Shown: positions 24,594 to 35,468 of the stretch, piece after piece
Layout of the letters: every line of letters begins with the position of its first letter
Numbering within the stretch: the first letter of the stretch is position 1
NCBI GenBank assembly: GCA_019454045.1
Contig: SKCR01023732.1
Location: 1 to 64,000 of the forward strand
DNA length: 64,000 nt
Reading direction: 5' to 3'
From: Zanthoxylum bungeanum
Taxonomy: Eukaryota > Streptophyta > Magnoliopsida > Sapindales > Rutaceae
Notes under the pieces: generated by a model
The model's database searches: none
The model's input: only the letters and a program-made list of their open reading frames with translations
What the model was told of the DNA's origin: nothing
Program-made: the position numbers and the translations under genes

Positions 24594-24778
24594 GTTTTTT
24601 TTTGAAATTATTAGAAATTTCACCGTCAAATCATTTTTTCCAGACTTAAGTGGAATATGTAAAATTTTCGACTGTCTCAGGTTTTTATAAGAAATGTATT
24701 CTCTAAATTCGAACACAGGATCTCAATGTGAGATCTGAAATCCTAAACCATCAAATCACGTCTCTCAAAGACTAAATC
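24594..24778 (-). mobile_element. Old SINE copy just downstream of the ZCF37-like gene
   Basis: On the plus strand a T-run (24595-24602) leads into GAAATTATTAGAAATTTCACCGTCAAATCA and then TCGACTGTCTCAGGTTTTTATAAGAAAT, GGATCTCAATGTGAGATC and CACCATCAAATCACG-type wording. This is the reverse complement of the family at 31876-32063. It begins 5 bp after the ZCF37-like stop, so it lies in that gene's 3' untranslated region. Confidence 0.6.
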
Positions 24779-24888
24779 GAGTTTTTAAAAATGATTAGGT
24801 AATTAAGGATTTTGTAGCTGCCGCTAGACAGAAAAGAAGCATTAATTTCAATGATGTTTTGGTTAGTTGATTTTTCATTCTAAGAAAG

Positions 24889-24977
24889 CGAAAATTATAT
24901 TATGTGCCGGGTGTATGTGTGGGGCTCGCCTGCTGTGAGAGAGAAGGCATATACACCCGGCACATGATATACCACCT
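24889..24977. mobile_element. Short inverted-repeat insertion (foldback/MITE-like)
   Basis: TTATGTGCCGGGTGTATGTG (24900-24919) and CATATACACCCGGCACATGATA (24948-24969) are inverted repeats that pair over about 20 bp with a ~28-base loop. The unit lies between two copies of CTAAGAAAG (about 24880-24888 and 24979-24987), which look like a 9-bp target duplication. Confidence 0.55.
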
Positions 24978-24989
24978 CCTAAGAAAGAT

Positions 24990-26385
24990 GGGTTCAGAAT
25001 ATTTTTTTAGGTTTAGTTTTGTTTATAAGATAAATGATTGTGGAAAATTCATTTTCAAAACGTGAATCAGCTGATGATCTTGATGGGTTTGCCAGCCAAG
25101 TCACAATGAAGATAATGGGTGACCTTCTAGATAAATGGATAATAAATGAGCCAAGTCACGATGATGATCCTTCTAGATTAGAGGGATAATAAATGAGCTG
25201 CTGCTCGTTGAGTGGTCATTAATGAAATCAAATTTGTCAAACTACCATCAAATCTGGGCATCCGCAGATTGCTCCACTTCACTTCACTACTTCAGTCATC
25301 AAAGTTTCTCACACTAGCTTAGAGCCTTAGACGAATGAAAGAAGTACCATATTAATGAATTACTCCAAAATTAGTAACATAAGTCATAAGGTGTTGGTCG
25401 GGTTAGGTAAAACTTTAACTCGAAACCCATAAAATAAAGAGGTCACTCGCATTGAATAGGATTGATAGATTGAAATGGAGATAAAGACCTATTTGATATA
25501 AATTAAAATTTTAAAAGTCAAAACTAGAAAAATAACAAGTAAATATTGGGAGTAACTGTCAATATGTTAAAATTATATGAGTGAATTCATAAATAATATA
25601 TTTTAATGATAAAATTCGGGTTGATTTGGGTCAAAACCTGATTTTTAACTCCAAACCCGAGACCTGACCCATAATACTTGGGTTGGATTTTATTGACTCA
25701 AAATAATTTTAGAATTTCTAATTCTAGCCATTCGAGTAAGGTTAGCCGATTGCCTCGAATCGAGTACACCTTTAGAATAACAATATAAGTATGGTCAACT
25801 ACAGTGGTGGACAGTGAGTTAAAAAATGATATTAAACCTAACTAGAGCTCTTGTATGGTATAAATGATGGTCCAGCGTACGAGGTTTCTCACACTGTGAG
25901 CTCCGATGAGAATTCAATATGTGCTCAACTTTATTTTTATTTTTTATTTTAGAATTTCTAAGTCTGGCTATTCGAGTCAGGTTACACTTTTAGAATAATA
26001 ATGTAAGTATAGATAGCGAGTTAAAAAAGTGGTAATAAACCTAACTACAGCTCTTGTATGTTATAAATGATGGTCCAGTATATGAGGTTTTCTACATTAT
26101 GAGCTCCAAGGAGAATTCAATATGTGCGTAGTTTTACTTTTATTTTTATTTTTGCAAAGAGATGAAAATGAGGGATTGCTATGGTTGACCGAAATTAACA
26201 TATGCGTGATCTTCTAACACAAGATTGAGCCTATGACCTATGGACACAAAAAAGCCAAGTAACATGACAATTGCTATACATTTTTAGAAGGAATCTCACT
26301 GAAAAATGAGAGGAATATGCCATAATAATCAATTATTTGACTCCATCTTCTCTGTGAGTTCAATGGCCCTTGGCTTGGAATCAAT
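24990..26385. other. Intergenic with two local tandem duplications
   Basis: A ~55-bp unit (GAGCCAAGTCAC...GATAATAAATGA) is repeated at about 25094-25148 and 25149-25198. A ~240-bp unit is repeated at 25707-25946 and 25947-26153. No gene is seen. Confidence 0.6.
25707..26153. repeat. Tandem duplication of a ~210-240 bp unit
   Basis: Both units run from TTTTAGAATTTCTAA through CATTCGAGT, ACACTTTTAGAATAA, AACCTAACTA, AGCTCTTGTATG, TATAAATGATGGTCCAG and GAGAATTCAATATGTGC to a (ATTTTT)n tail. The first is about 240 bp, the second about 207 bp, with many substitutions, so the duplication is old. Confidence 0.8.
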
Positions 26386-26390
26386 CAAGG

Positions 26391-28987
26391 TGTTAAGTGA
26401 GGAACGGATAAACCGTGCGCAGCGATACGTGCCCGAGATCAAATCCCGAACGAATAAAAATATATTTTTTTTTGGCAGTAGCTAAAAACAGTAATTAAAT
26501 TTTTTTTATCAACTTAATTTAAATTTTCCAATGTACTAAAAATCATTACCAATTTTTTATGCATTAAAATAATTACCATAAGCTCAAAAAATTATTTTAA
26601 ACACTTTAATCAATTTACCAACTCTTGACAAATTAATCTAAGCATCATAATTATTTCCAACACTTGAAAATAATCTAAACATACTAAAATTAATTTTCCA
26701 ACACTTGAAAAATTAATTCAAGCATATAAAATAATTTTCTAACTCTTGAAAAATTATTCAAAGCATACAAAAATTAACATATCATCTATATACTAATTTT
26801 CCAACACTTGAATGCTTCCAATCCTCACATACATGCTTCCAAATCATCCAATACTTTTACAATAATTTTTCTCAACAAAAATTAATCAACAAATTGAACA
26901 AATAAACAACAAGCTTTGTCAATTGATTGAAGCTTTGCATCCAAGCTTCCAAATCCTCCAAGCTTCCAAATCCTCCAAGCTTTTTCAATCTTTGAACTCA
27001 AGTTTCTCCAAATCTTCCAAGTTTTTGAACTCCTTCAAAACTCCACCAAATTGAGCTTCTCAAGAACAAGTTTTGATAATCAAAATGTGGTTTGATCACT
27101 TAAGAATGACAACCAAGATTTTCCCCAAATTCAACTTTTGAACCATAGGAAAAAATCAAGAACTTCAATAACACAATTAATCCTTAACACTTAAAGATTA
27201 ATTTTCATGGTCTTGTTTATTAGTTGGGTAATTTTGGTGAGTGTTCTTGGCTTGGAATTTTTTAAAGCAAAAACAATTCTTTCTTGTTCTATATGTTCGG
27301 CAGTGGAGGCAGTAGCCAAGAAGAACAACAAAAACAATTCTTTCTTTTGGTATCTATACTCGGCAGTGGAGAAAAAGCAAAAGTCAAGCCAATTTCTTTT
27401 TCCACTTTATGCTTTTGATTTTATTAATAAAATTAAAGAAAATAAATCAAACTATAGCCATTAAATTTAAACTATGGTAAAAGTGAATCTTCTCCTTGCA
27501 CCACATATTTAAAAAATTTAACTTAACCAAAATTAAAATAAATCTCACCAATTTAGTAACTAAATTACCTTTATGAATCATTTAGTTACTTTAACCAAAT
27601 AATTCAATTTTGCTTTACCTTAATTACTTTAACTAATTACAAGCTTTATTTGTATAAGCTAAGTAATCAATATTGCATATTAATTTAACAATTAAATTAA
27701 TTCAAAAAATAATTACTAATTTAATGTAAATCAAATTTACATTTATTAAACAATAATTATATCAACTCTTGATATAAAATTAATTAATTCAATTCATCTC
27801 ATGAATTATCGGATTAAACAATTTAATCCTAAAAACTCAAAAAATACTTTGTCAACATTTGACGAGAGGTCGCCCTAGTGCTCAACGAGTAAACTCAATA
27901 TAGTGGAACTCTCTAGGCTAACTTTCGGTTGTTACTTATATATATATATATATATCTCATATACTTGTATACATATTTCATGAAGGTCTGTCCACCTACA
28001 AATCATGACAAAATAATACGACACGTCGAACCATACAAGTCGAGATTAAAACGCAAATGTATAATTCATTCCTCATTACCATTTACAATCGAGTAATGTT
28101 ATAGTTATACTGTCAAAATCTTATCTACTCAATATAAACTAACATTTCAAAACTATATTCCATTAATAAATAATATATGCGAAACTATTTTCAATATTAT
28201 TTATAATGCCAAATAAAACAATTTCTTCGACGAACTTTCGGCCAAAAGATTTCCGGAATATACTCTGAAAAATATTTGGAAACATAATCCAACCATATGG
28301 ACTGACGAATCATTATATTAACACACACCGATCTTCGTGAACATCGGTCTATACCTAACAGACATCCAGATGCCAGACCATGAAAGGTCTCTGACATGCA
28401 TGGTATCAGGCATAGAAGATCACTCACAAGACCACCGTGGTGTCTCAAGTCAAATGACCACAATAACTACTCAACTCGAAAAGACAACTATTGACAGTTT
28501 TATGGAATATCTATTAGTCATTTTTTATGAGTTTGTTCAATACTCATTCAACTAATGAATATCTGCATTTCTATACGAACTTTCGCTAAGCTCACAGTCT
28601 GTTGAGACAAACCATATGTTCATTACCTATATAGACAATGCACTAGTCTTACCAATATAATGACCGACCCATGTCAATATATCTAGACCATGAATAATTT
28701 ATATTCGAGAGAATGCGTGATACTTCTCAACACCATTTGTAACTCTTGCAACTATATCACCATATTTTATAACTCTCGGGTCTTTACTAAATTCATATAA
28801 GGTTCCGAGTGTAACTCGAAATCTCTAACTCTTAGAGTAATCTAACTCTTACATTTACAATATATAAATAAAAGTAAGAATTTTATCATATAAATAAATA
28901 AATAACCATGATAAAATAAATATTATATTGCATAAATATCAAATATTCATACAAAAAATGAATGGTGCTCGATCACCTTTTCCAACA
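26391..28987 (-). mobile_element. 2.6-kb solo LTR of a copia-type element
   Basis: The termini are TGTTAAGTGAGG... (26391) and ...CCTTTTCCAACA (28987), flanked by the 5-bp duplication CAAGG (26386-26390 and 28988-28992). Its right half shares wording with the LTR at 59973-62361 (CTAGTGCTCAACGAGTA, ACTCTCTAGG, GAACCATACAAGTCGAG, GCAAATGTATAATTC), which sets the minus orientation. There is no internal coding region, so this is what remains after LTR-LTR recombination. A (TA)n tract lies at 27941-27956. It interrupts the NPGR1-like pseudogene. Confidence 0.85.
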
Positions 28988-30200
28988 CAAGGTTCATCCA
29001 AGCATCATGATTTGTGGGTTCTAATCGCAATGCATTCGTTAAAAAGCTTCTTGCAATAGGCATTGATTTGGCTACTAATTTTCATCAGTATTTCAGCAGT
29101 TGAAATGATGCTGGGTACATAATCTGGTTCCAATGCCAATGATATTCAAACAACATACCTAGAAACATGTCATGTCATGAAAATTGGATAGGTTTTAAAC
29201 TTCTACAATTTCATGCTTTCATACATCAAAATTATCACAGACACGATCATGAAAAATATTGTTACATTTTATGTTCCATTGAAGGATGCTTAAAATTCCA
29301 TGGATTGGCTTTTTCTGCACAAATTTCAGCATGTTAGGAATTGTAATGTATCACAGAATGAGGCAATGATACCAGTTTCAGGTAAATGGCTGCCAAGTTT
29401 GCCTTTTCCAATTCTTTTACATTTAATGCCTGCAAAGCAGAGAGGATGATTTAGAACGGGAAACAATAACATTTTTGAGGAATTGATGGTTGAATTAATT
29501 CTTATTCACCAATTTATTTGAAAATGAAACCTATGTGTCAGATCACAAATGTATTTTCTCCAGATGTTAGAAGAGCTTGTAACAATTTCAGAAAATAATG
29601 ATAATAGAACTTCATTGCCATGTAAACTGAAACCTTCAAAGAATAAACACCTCTGAACTAATGTACTTTGCTTCATCAAAGTTTTTTGGAGTGAAGCTCT
29701 CTTTGTGCTTGAATCACAGATAGCAAGATTCTGGAGGTTTCTATTGCTTGCTCGGGCTGTTCCTGAGCAATTTGAAGCAAGGCTTTCAGTCTAAAAAGTT
29801 CCAATATCAATCAGCATCCTTTAACCTCTGATCTGCGGACAACATGAGGGCTAATAGCTTCCAGCTTCTACCTGAATTTCCAGCCACTGTATCAGAATAC
29901 ATAATTGCATTTTCAAAAGCCGCATCCAGATTCCTCTGCACATATACTGAAAGAGTTTTCTTCCAAAAGAAGTCTTTGGAATCTCTAAATCGTGCTTCTC
30001 TGAATGAGGAAGCGGATTCTGAAGTGATGTATCACCTAGGGCCACATTTCCATAACAAACACCAAGGAATTTATGAGCTTGATCCTGGAAATGCTCGTTT
30101 TGATTAGTGGATTCGATTACTTGACATTCCTTCATGAGCATTCTTTCGATCTAGGGAAAATAATTTTGCACCCAACAGAAAAGAAGGGATACCTCTAGTA
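28988..30200 (-). pseudogene. NPGR1-like (TPR, calmodulin-binding type) pseudogene
   Basis: Minus-strand pieces in gene order: LDRKNAHEG (about 30165), NEHFQDQAHKFLGVCYGN (about 30090-30045), QRNLDAAFENAIMYSD (29938 down), SWKLLALMLSADQRLKDA, then LKALLQIAQEQPEQAIE and ILLSVIQAQREL (29790-29680), KANLAAIYLKL (about 29390) and PIARSFLTNALRLEPTNHDA (about 29050-28995). These match my memory of the plant No Pollen Germination-Related family of tetratricopeptide proteins. Parts are missing between LKDA and the next block, stops and shifts occur throughout, a ~102-bp segment is inverted in place (29940-30041), and a solo LTR cuts the 3' end at WMNL. Dead. Confidence 0.8.
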
Positions 30201-30209
30201 ATAATTAGC

Positions 30210-31187
30210 TTTTATTCATTTTTAGAACAACAATTTGTTATCTTTATCACTTGTAGAGATAGTTATTAGATTTCTTAAAATAGTTGTGATAGTTTTTTTT
30301 TTTTTTTTTTTGTTTTTTTTTTTTTTTTTGGTAATTATAGAATAGCCTTATAGCTTGAAGCTCTATTGTGTTTGTAAGAAACACATGTACAGTTTACTTG
30401 TATATAAATAATGATGGTTTGCATGGCATCCAAAAACTCTCTAAATATCAAAACCTACCTACAAAATCTCTGCTCTCAATTCCTGCTTACAAATTTAGCC
30501 ACTCTTGGTCAATTAAGTAATCAAAGTAAACCATTTACTAAATTCTTTATTTAAATAATTTTCGGGGAAAAAGAAATCAAGTCTGGTTATCGAAAATATA
30601 ATTTATATTTAAATATTATCGAAAAAGAGATTTTGATGTTTATCCATAAAGAGAAGAGACCTTTTTATTTATATAAAATAGTAAAACTGAGTAGTATGTT
30701 CGATTGTGTTTCTAAACTTCTTAAAAATCACAGCTTCATTGGTCTTTTACCGTTGATATTGTGAGAAAAAGACATTTTGGGTAAGAATCATGAGTTTTTA
30801 AAAGTGTGTTTTATAAAAAATATTAACTTTCAAAAATATTAGAATATTGAAATTTTATGTGGATATAAATTTCATGGCTGGATTAAAGTCCGACGATATG
30901 CAATAATAGCTTCTCCAAGTAAGCCTGTCTTTTTCCGGCAATTCCAATGCTATTACCTATAAATCAAATAAATTAAAACGTCTTCTTCTTCATAACGCAA
31001 TGCTCATTATATATTTACTTTCGGAAAAAATAAATCTAAAAAAGTGTTGTGATAAAACATACAAGAGAAAACTCTTCTTTTATATCACACAACAAAAAAA
31101 TTTTAATGTCCGTAAAATCTCTTTAGAAAATGACCTAGGAGCCAGACATAGGTTTTATTCACGTCTTAGATGGCCACCTATATAACA
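30210..31187. other. Intergenic, no gene seen
   Basis: AT-rich, with T-runs at 30293-30329. Nothing recognisable. Confidence 0.4.
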
Positions 31188-31195
31188 GATATTTG

Positions 31196-31632
31196 TAGGG
31201 GTGGGCATCGGATCGGATCCGATTCGATTTGCAAATCCGATCGAATCCTGTTGGATCCGATAGAAATTTTTTTTTTTTTTAATATGCAAAACGACGTCGT
31301 TATATATTATAAAAAAAAAAAATTCGATCGGATCGGATTTTATCCGATCCGCTCGATTTTTTTGACTCAAAACCACCGAATTCGGATCGGATCGGACCAA
31401 TCCGATCCGAAATAGGATGATTTCGGATCGAATTGGTCCGATTCGATCCGATTCGAATTCGGATCGAACCAATCCGATCTGATCTGATCCGATCCGATAA
31501 TTATCGGATCGGATCGGATCGAGTTCGATAACATGATTCGATCCGATCGAATCAAACAATCGTGGGCATTTCGGATCGGATCGGATTCGGATTCGGTCTG
31601 ATCCGATCCGAATCCGATAATGCCCACCCCTA
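31196..31632. mobile_element. hAT-like MITE with GATC-rich core
   Basis: A 437-bp unit with terminal inverted repeats TAGGGGTGGGCAT...ATGCCCACCCCTA and a perfect 8-bp target duplication GATATTTG (31188-31195 and 31633-31640). An 8-bp duplication and a TAGGGGTG-type end are typical of hAT elements. The interior is a degenerate array of GGATCGGATC/GATCCGATC words on both arms, so the whole element can fold back, with an AT-rich tract (A- and T-runs, 31265-31320) off-centre. It has no transposase. Open frames within it are repeat artefacts. Confidence 0.88.
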
Positions 31633-31875
31633 GATATTTGGATTATCAATAAAACACATATTTCTAATATACAATTGTCCTGTTTATATTCTCATTGCAT
31701 GAAATTATTGTGTGTGATTATTATCTTACGTGTCATTTATTTATATGTTATATTAATGTATGTTAGTTGTCATAACTTACCTCTATATTATCGCACGTAG
31801 ATATTTCAAACTCAAATTCATGTCCGTAGACATAGGAAATACTGACTTGCTTGACGAGAGTGTTAGCAAGTGATG

Positions 31876-32063
31876 TCCCCAAGGAGTGTGGTTTGGTGGT
31901 GTAGGGTTCGGGATCTCACCTTGAGGTTCTGGGTTCGAATCTAGGGGGTGCATTTCTTGTAAGAGCCTGGGACAGCCAATGATTTTACCTGCGCCGCGGC
32001 CCAGAATGGATGGTTTGGTGGCGGGGTTTCCATCGTTTCCAAAAAAAAAAAAAAAAAAAAAAA
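31876..32063 (+). mobile_element. tRNA-derived SINE, recent full-length copy
   Basis: 188 bp, starting TCCCCAAGGAGTGTGG and ending in A24. A 17-bp target duplication AGTGTTAGCAAGTGATG flanks it (31859-31875 and 32064-32080; the boundary A is shared with the tail). A pol III B box, GGTTCGAATC, lies at about 31931-31940, downstream of an A-box-like TGGTGGTGTAGGG (31895-31907). The 3' part has GTAAGAGCCTGGGACAGCC and GGCGGGGTTTCCATCGTTTCC. The perfect duplication and long A tail show recent insertion through LINE-type machinery. Confidence 0.93.
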
Positions 32064-32080
32064 AGTGTTAGCAAGTGATG

Positions 32081-33450
32081 CAAGAACTCGACTTTACACT
32101 CAACTTGTTGGGGGCTAAGTTAGTATGTCAACTTTATACTGCTCTACCTTTTGGCAGAGAAGCGAGTTTTCTACGAGTTTTTATTTTAAAATTAATACAT
32201 TCCTTCATTTTAGTGTTGTGAGATCCAATAAATTTAAATTTTTATTATTTTAAAATTGTGAAACTTATTTCATTTAAAATAAAAATTCGTAAAGCCCTCT
32301 TCTCTGCCAAATAGCAAAAAAGTGTTGGTTACCATAGGTTGAAACGGATATGTCCGGACCATATAAGTTTTTTTCAAATTTTATTAGAGTTCCATTTCAC
32401 TACATTTACTTGAATTATTTCTAGAATTAATTTATTTAACTAACATTTATGATTTACATAATTTTTAATATATTTATTAACCAAAGTTAATAGTTAAACC
32501 ATTGATAACCGATAATCGATATCCCACTAAATGAGCTTTTTCTTTTACTATCTATAATATATACTAAATTTTAAAGCTCATCTTAAGCTCCTCATTCATC
32601 ATAAGCCCTCCCAAAATTCCTCTTTAATTCTATGTGAGTTTGAGCTCTCAAATGAAATTTCCATGTATTTAACTGCTTTTGAATTGTTCTGTATATATAA
32701 TGATTTAGTGAATTATTTTGTTTGATGCCTAGAAAACCTCAAAAAACCAAAGACAAAGGGTGGATTCATTTCACCTTAAGCCTATTCAGTTTCTGTTTAA
32801 AAAAATATTAAACCGAATCTTTATAAGAGGGCCTGCAATCTTTTCACTTCCATGTCTGAGATTTGTGAGTTTGACCATATTTGATTGTTATCTTCTTGGA
32901 TCCAGTTTGTATCAACATTTTATCAAAGATTATTGCTATCATTGTCAAAAAAGATATCACCGTCTTTTGATAATGGTGCAAACCACCGAAATATCTTTAG
33001 GTATATTTATTGAGTGATTTTCATAGTGAACTTGAGTTTCACCGCCCAACAAGTAAGTTTCAAGTAAAGAAAGCTTAGAAGGTAAGCTCCGAGAGTAAGA
33101 GAACTTAGAGAATGCAGTTAGTGAATGAGGTTTTTTGAGAATATTTATTTTTCCTCACAAAACACTTAGATAATAACAACAATCTTATTTTGAAATGGTA
33201 TTCTTATTTAATATTCTTATTCACTTATTTTATACTTAAGATTTTAAGAGTACATACTCAGCAGTAGGGATAAGACTGTTTTGCTTTTCTACAGACTTCC
33301 AAGCAAAGCCTCTCAAAATTTTCCAAGCAGTTCATATTATATATATTTGTCTTTAATTACAAGGTTTTGTTATTCTGATAGCCAAAATAGTAAGCCAACT
33401 TCTATATCGTTTTTACTTTCATATTTTGTTGACTTAGGAAACCACCTAGC
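32081..33450. other. Intergenic, no gene seen
   Basis: AT-rich. Short open frames (for example 32760-33017) have no recognisable motifs. Confidence 0.4.
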
Positions 33451-33458
33451 ATGGTCAT

Positions 33459-33583
33459 CCAGGGGGTGTACTTCTTGTAAGAGCCTGGGACAGCCGGTGG
33501 TTTTATCTGCGTCGCAGCCCAGAATGGGTGGTTTGGTGGCGGGGTTTCCATCGTTTCCAAAAAAAAATAATAATAATAAATAA
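33459..33583 (+). mobile_element. 5'-truncated SINE copy
   Basis: It starts within the SINE at AGGGGGTGTACTTCTTGTAAGAGCC and continues to GGTTTCCATCGTTTCC, then A8 and (TAA)n. ATGGTCAT at 33451-33458 and 33584-33591 is a short target duplication. The tRNA-like head is absent. Confidence 0.85.
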
Positions 33584-33637
33584 ATGGTCATGCTCAAATG
33601 TCTAGGCTTTTTTCCCTCTGTTGAGAACCACTAATAA

Positions 33638-34612
33638 TTTATTCTTCGATTTAACTAAATTAGACCTTTGTGCCACTTAGATTAGTTGGAATTCACTGTA
33701 TTAGTTTATTTTTTTTATTTTTTTTTTGTCTGTAATACAAGTTTACGTTTTGATTCAATAATATCAAAATTGCTAACTTTTGAATTTGTGGCTTCAATCT
33801 CTTTATATAGACTTTTAAACTTACTATTTCACCAACCCATAACGTCAGTTCATGTCACCATGTCATCGTCGTCCATGTTCATTTTCCCCAACCACTCTGC
33901 AAACAAAAGCTATGGTCTATGACTCAACCACTCTCTGCTAGCAGAAGCCCATCATTCCAACCTTTTGTCCACTGCTACAAGTTCTGCCAACGTGACAGCT
34001 CGTAACTCAGCCACTCCAGCACCGTTCCGTCTGTCAGAGTCATTTCCCAAGGAAAGTCATTGACTTACTCCCGTCACATCAGTCTTCTAGAAGCTCAACT
34101 CTCATGTAGGGCATACGTCATATACTTGTGGGTACGAGATACTGAGACCTCTACCTCGGTCCTCGGGTCGGCGTGCCGAGGTGGATGGCGTTGGATTCTT
34201 TACTTCTTTAATATGTTGAGTCGGTAGCCACAGACCACATCGGGTCGGCTTCCACGTGTGCTCAAATGTTGCCGAATCTGATACATTTCCTTTAGGTCGG
34301 GTCGGTAGTCCAATCCTAACTTCGTCAACTGATTCTTCCTCAGACGTTCCTCTGTACTTCGAGCTCGGGTCCTCTGTCTGACTTCTCTCTTCCTCAATGA
34401 CCTTGGACCTCCATCATCTGCCTAATACAAACCTCATTATACCCCTTCCCAGACTTCAAACTTCATCGAAGTTAAAAACCATCATCAACGGATTTATTCT
34501 TCGATTTAACTAAATTAGTCCTTTGTGCCATTTAGATTAGTTGGAATACACTGTATTAGTAAAAATAAATAAAAAATTTTCGGTAATACAAGTTTACGTT
34601 TTGATTCAATAA
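33638..34612 (+). repeat. LTR-like unit bracketed by ~120-bp direct repeats
   Basis: 33638-33764 and 34494-34612 repeat TTTATTCTTCGATTTAACTAAATTAG, CTTTGTGCCA, TTAGATTAGTTGGAAT and GTAATACAAGTTTACGTTTTGATTCAATAAT. Between them is a block related to 20680-21850, with CTTTATATAGAC as a TATA-like site and the ending AAAAACCATCATCAA. This could be a solo LTR whose target was duplicated over ~120 bp, or a small LTR-type element (TRIM-like) with 120-bp terminal repeats. Confidence 0.55.
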
Positions 34613-35463
34613 TGATTGTGTTTCTAATTTAAAAATTATTCAATACATTTATAAAGAGGTCAAAGCCCGTGGAATAAATTAAAATTAACACGACATTTAA
34701 ACCTTTTGTACCATAAATAAACCTTCATCTGGATTTTTCCCGTTATTATATACGTACCAACAATGAAACTCTATATAATCATAAAGGTATCAAGAGATTA
34801 TACCTATTAATAAAGAAAAACTAAAGGGATATTAATTAAAAAAACACAAATCAAACTTATAAAATCAAAATCTCCGACTAGTTGTTATAATTCTATAAAA
34901 TATATCCATAATTTTATGGTGGAACTTATCAAGGAATGAGGACATGATGGCCACAAAATGAGATTAGATTGACAATTTTTATTCTGTGGGATTGGGTCAA
35001 TCCTTGTTACACAAAAATTGGTTTTAAGTTTAAGCTCAGAAAGTCAACATAAAAACAATTTGATGAGAAAGAAGGAAACAATCAGCTGTCTATTCCTCGT
35101 ATATATATATATATATATATATAAAAAGACATATAAATCACTGTCATATTCAAAACACCAAACATGATTTTTACAAACAATAATTGAGAGATGATCATTT
35201 TTTACAAACAATAATTTAGATGTCTACGAAAACGGCAGTGAGAGATGAAGATTTGAATTATATGGTATTAATTAATTAGTTAGGTTGTGGAAATATGAAG
35301 CTCCATTTGAAGCAGACACTTTGATTGCTTTGCTATGCCGTTGCTCCCTTAATTTGACATCTATGACCCTTCTATATTAATTTCATTGAAAACTAGTCTG
35401 ATAGATGACTGACTAATTCAAGTTGCTACAAATTCTAACGAAAATATTTACCTTATGAAGTTT
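34613..35463. other. Intergenic, no gene seen
   Basis: AT-rich with a (TA)11 microsatellite at about 35100-35122. Nothing else recognised. Confidence 0.4.
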
Positions 35464-35468
35464 GTTGG

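Noticed and set aside
27207..27464. 85-codon frame with a hydrophobic start
   Set aside because: Lies wholly inside the solo LTR 26391-28987.
31155..31649. 164-codon minus-strand frame rich in RIGSDRIRI repeats
   Set aside because: It is created by the GGATCGGATC core of the hAT-like MITE; there is no sign of a real protein.
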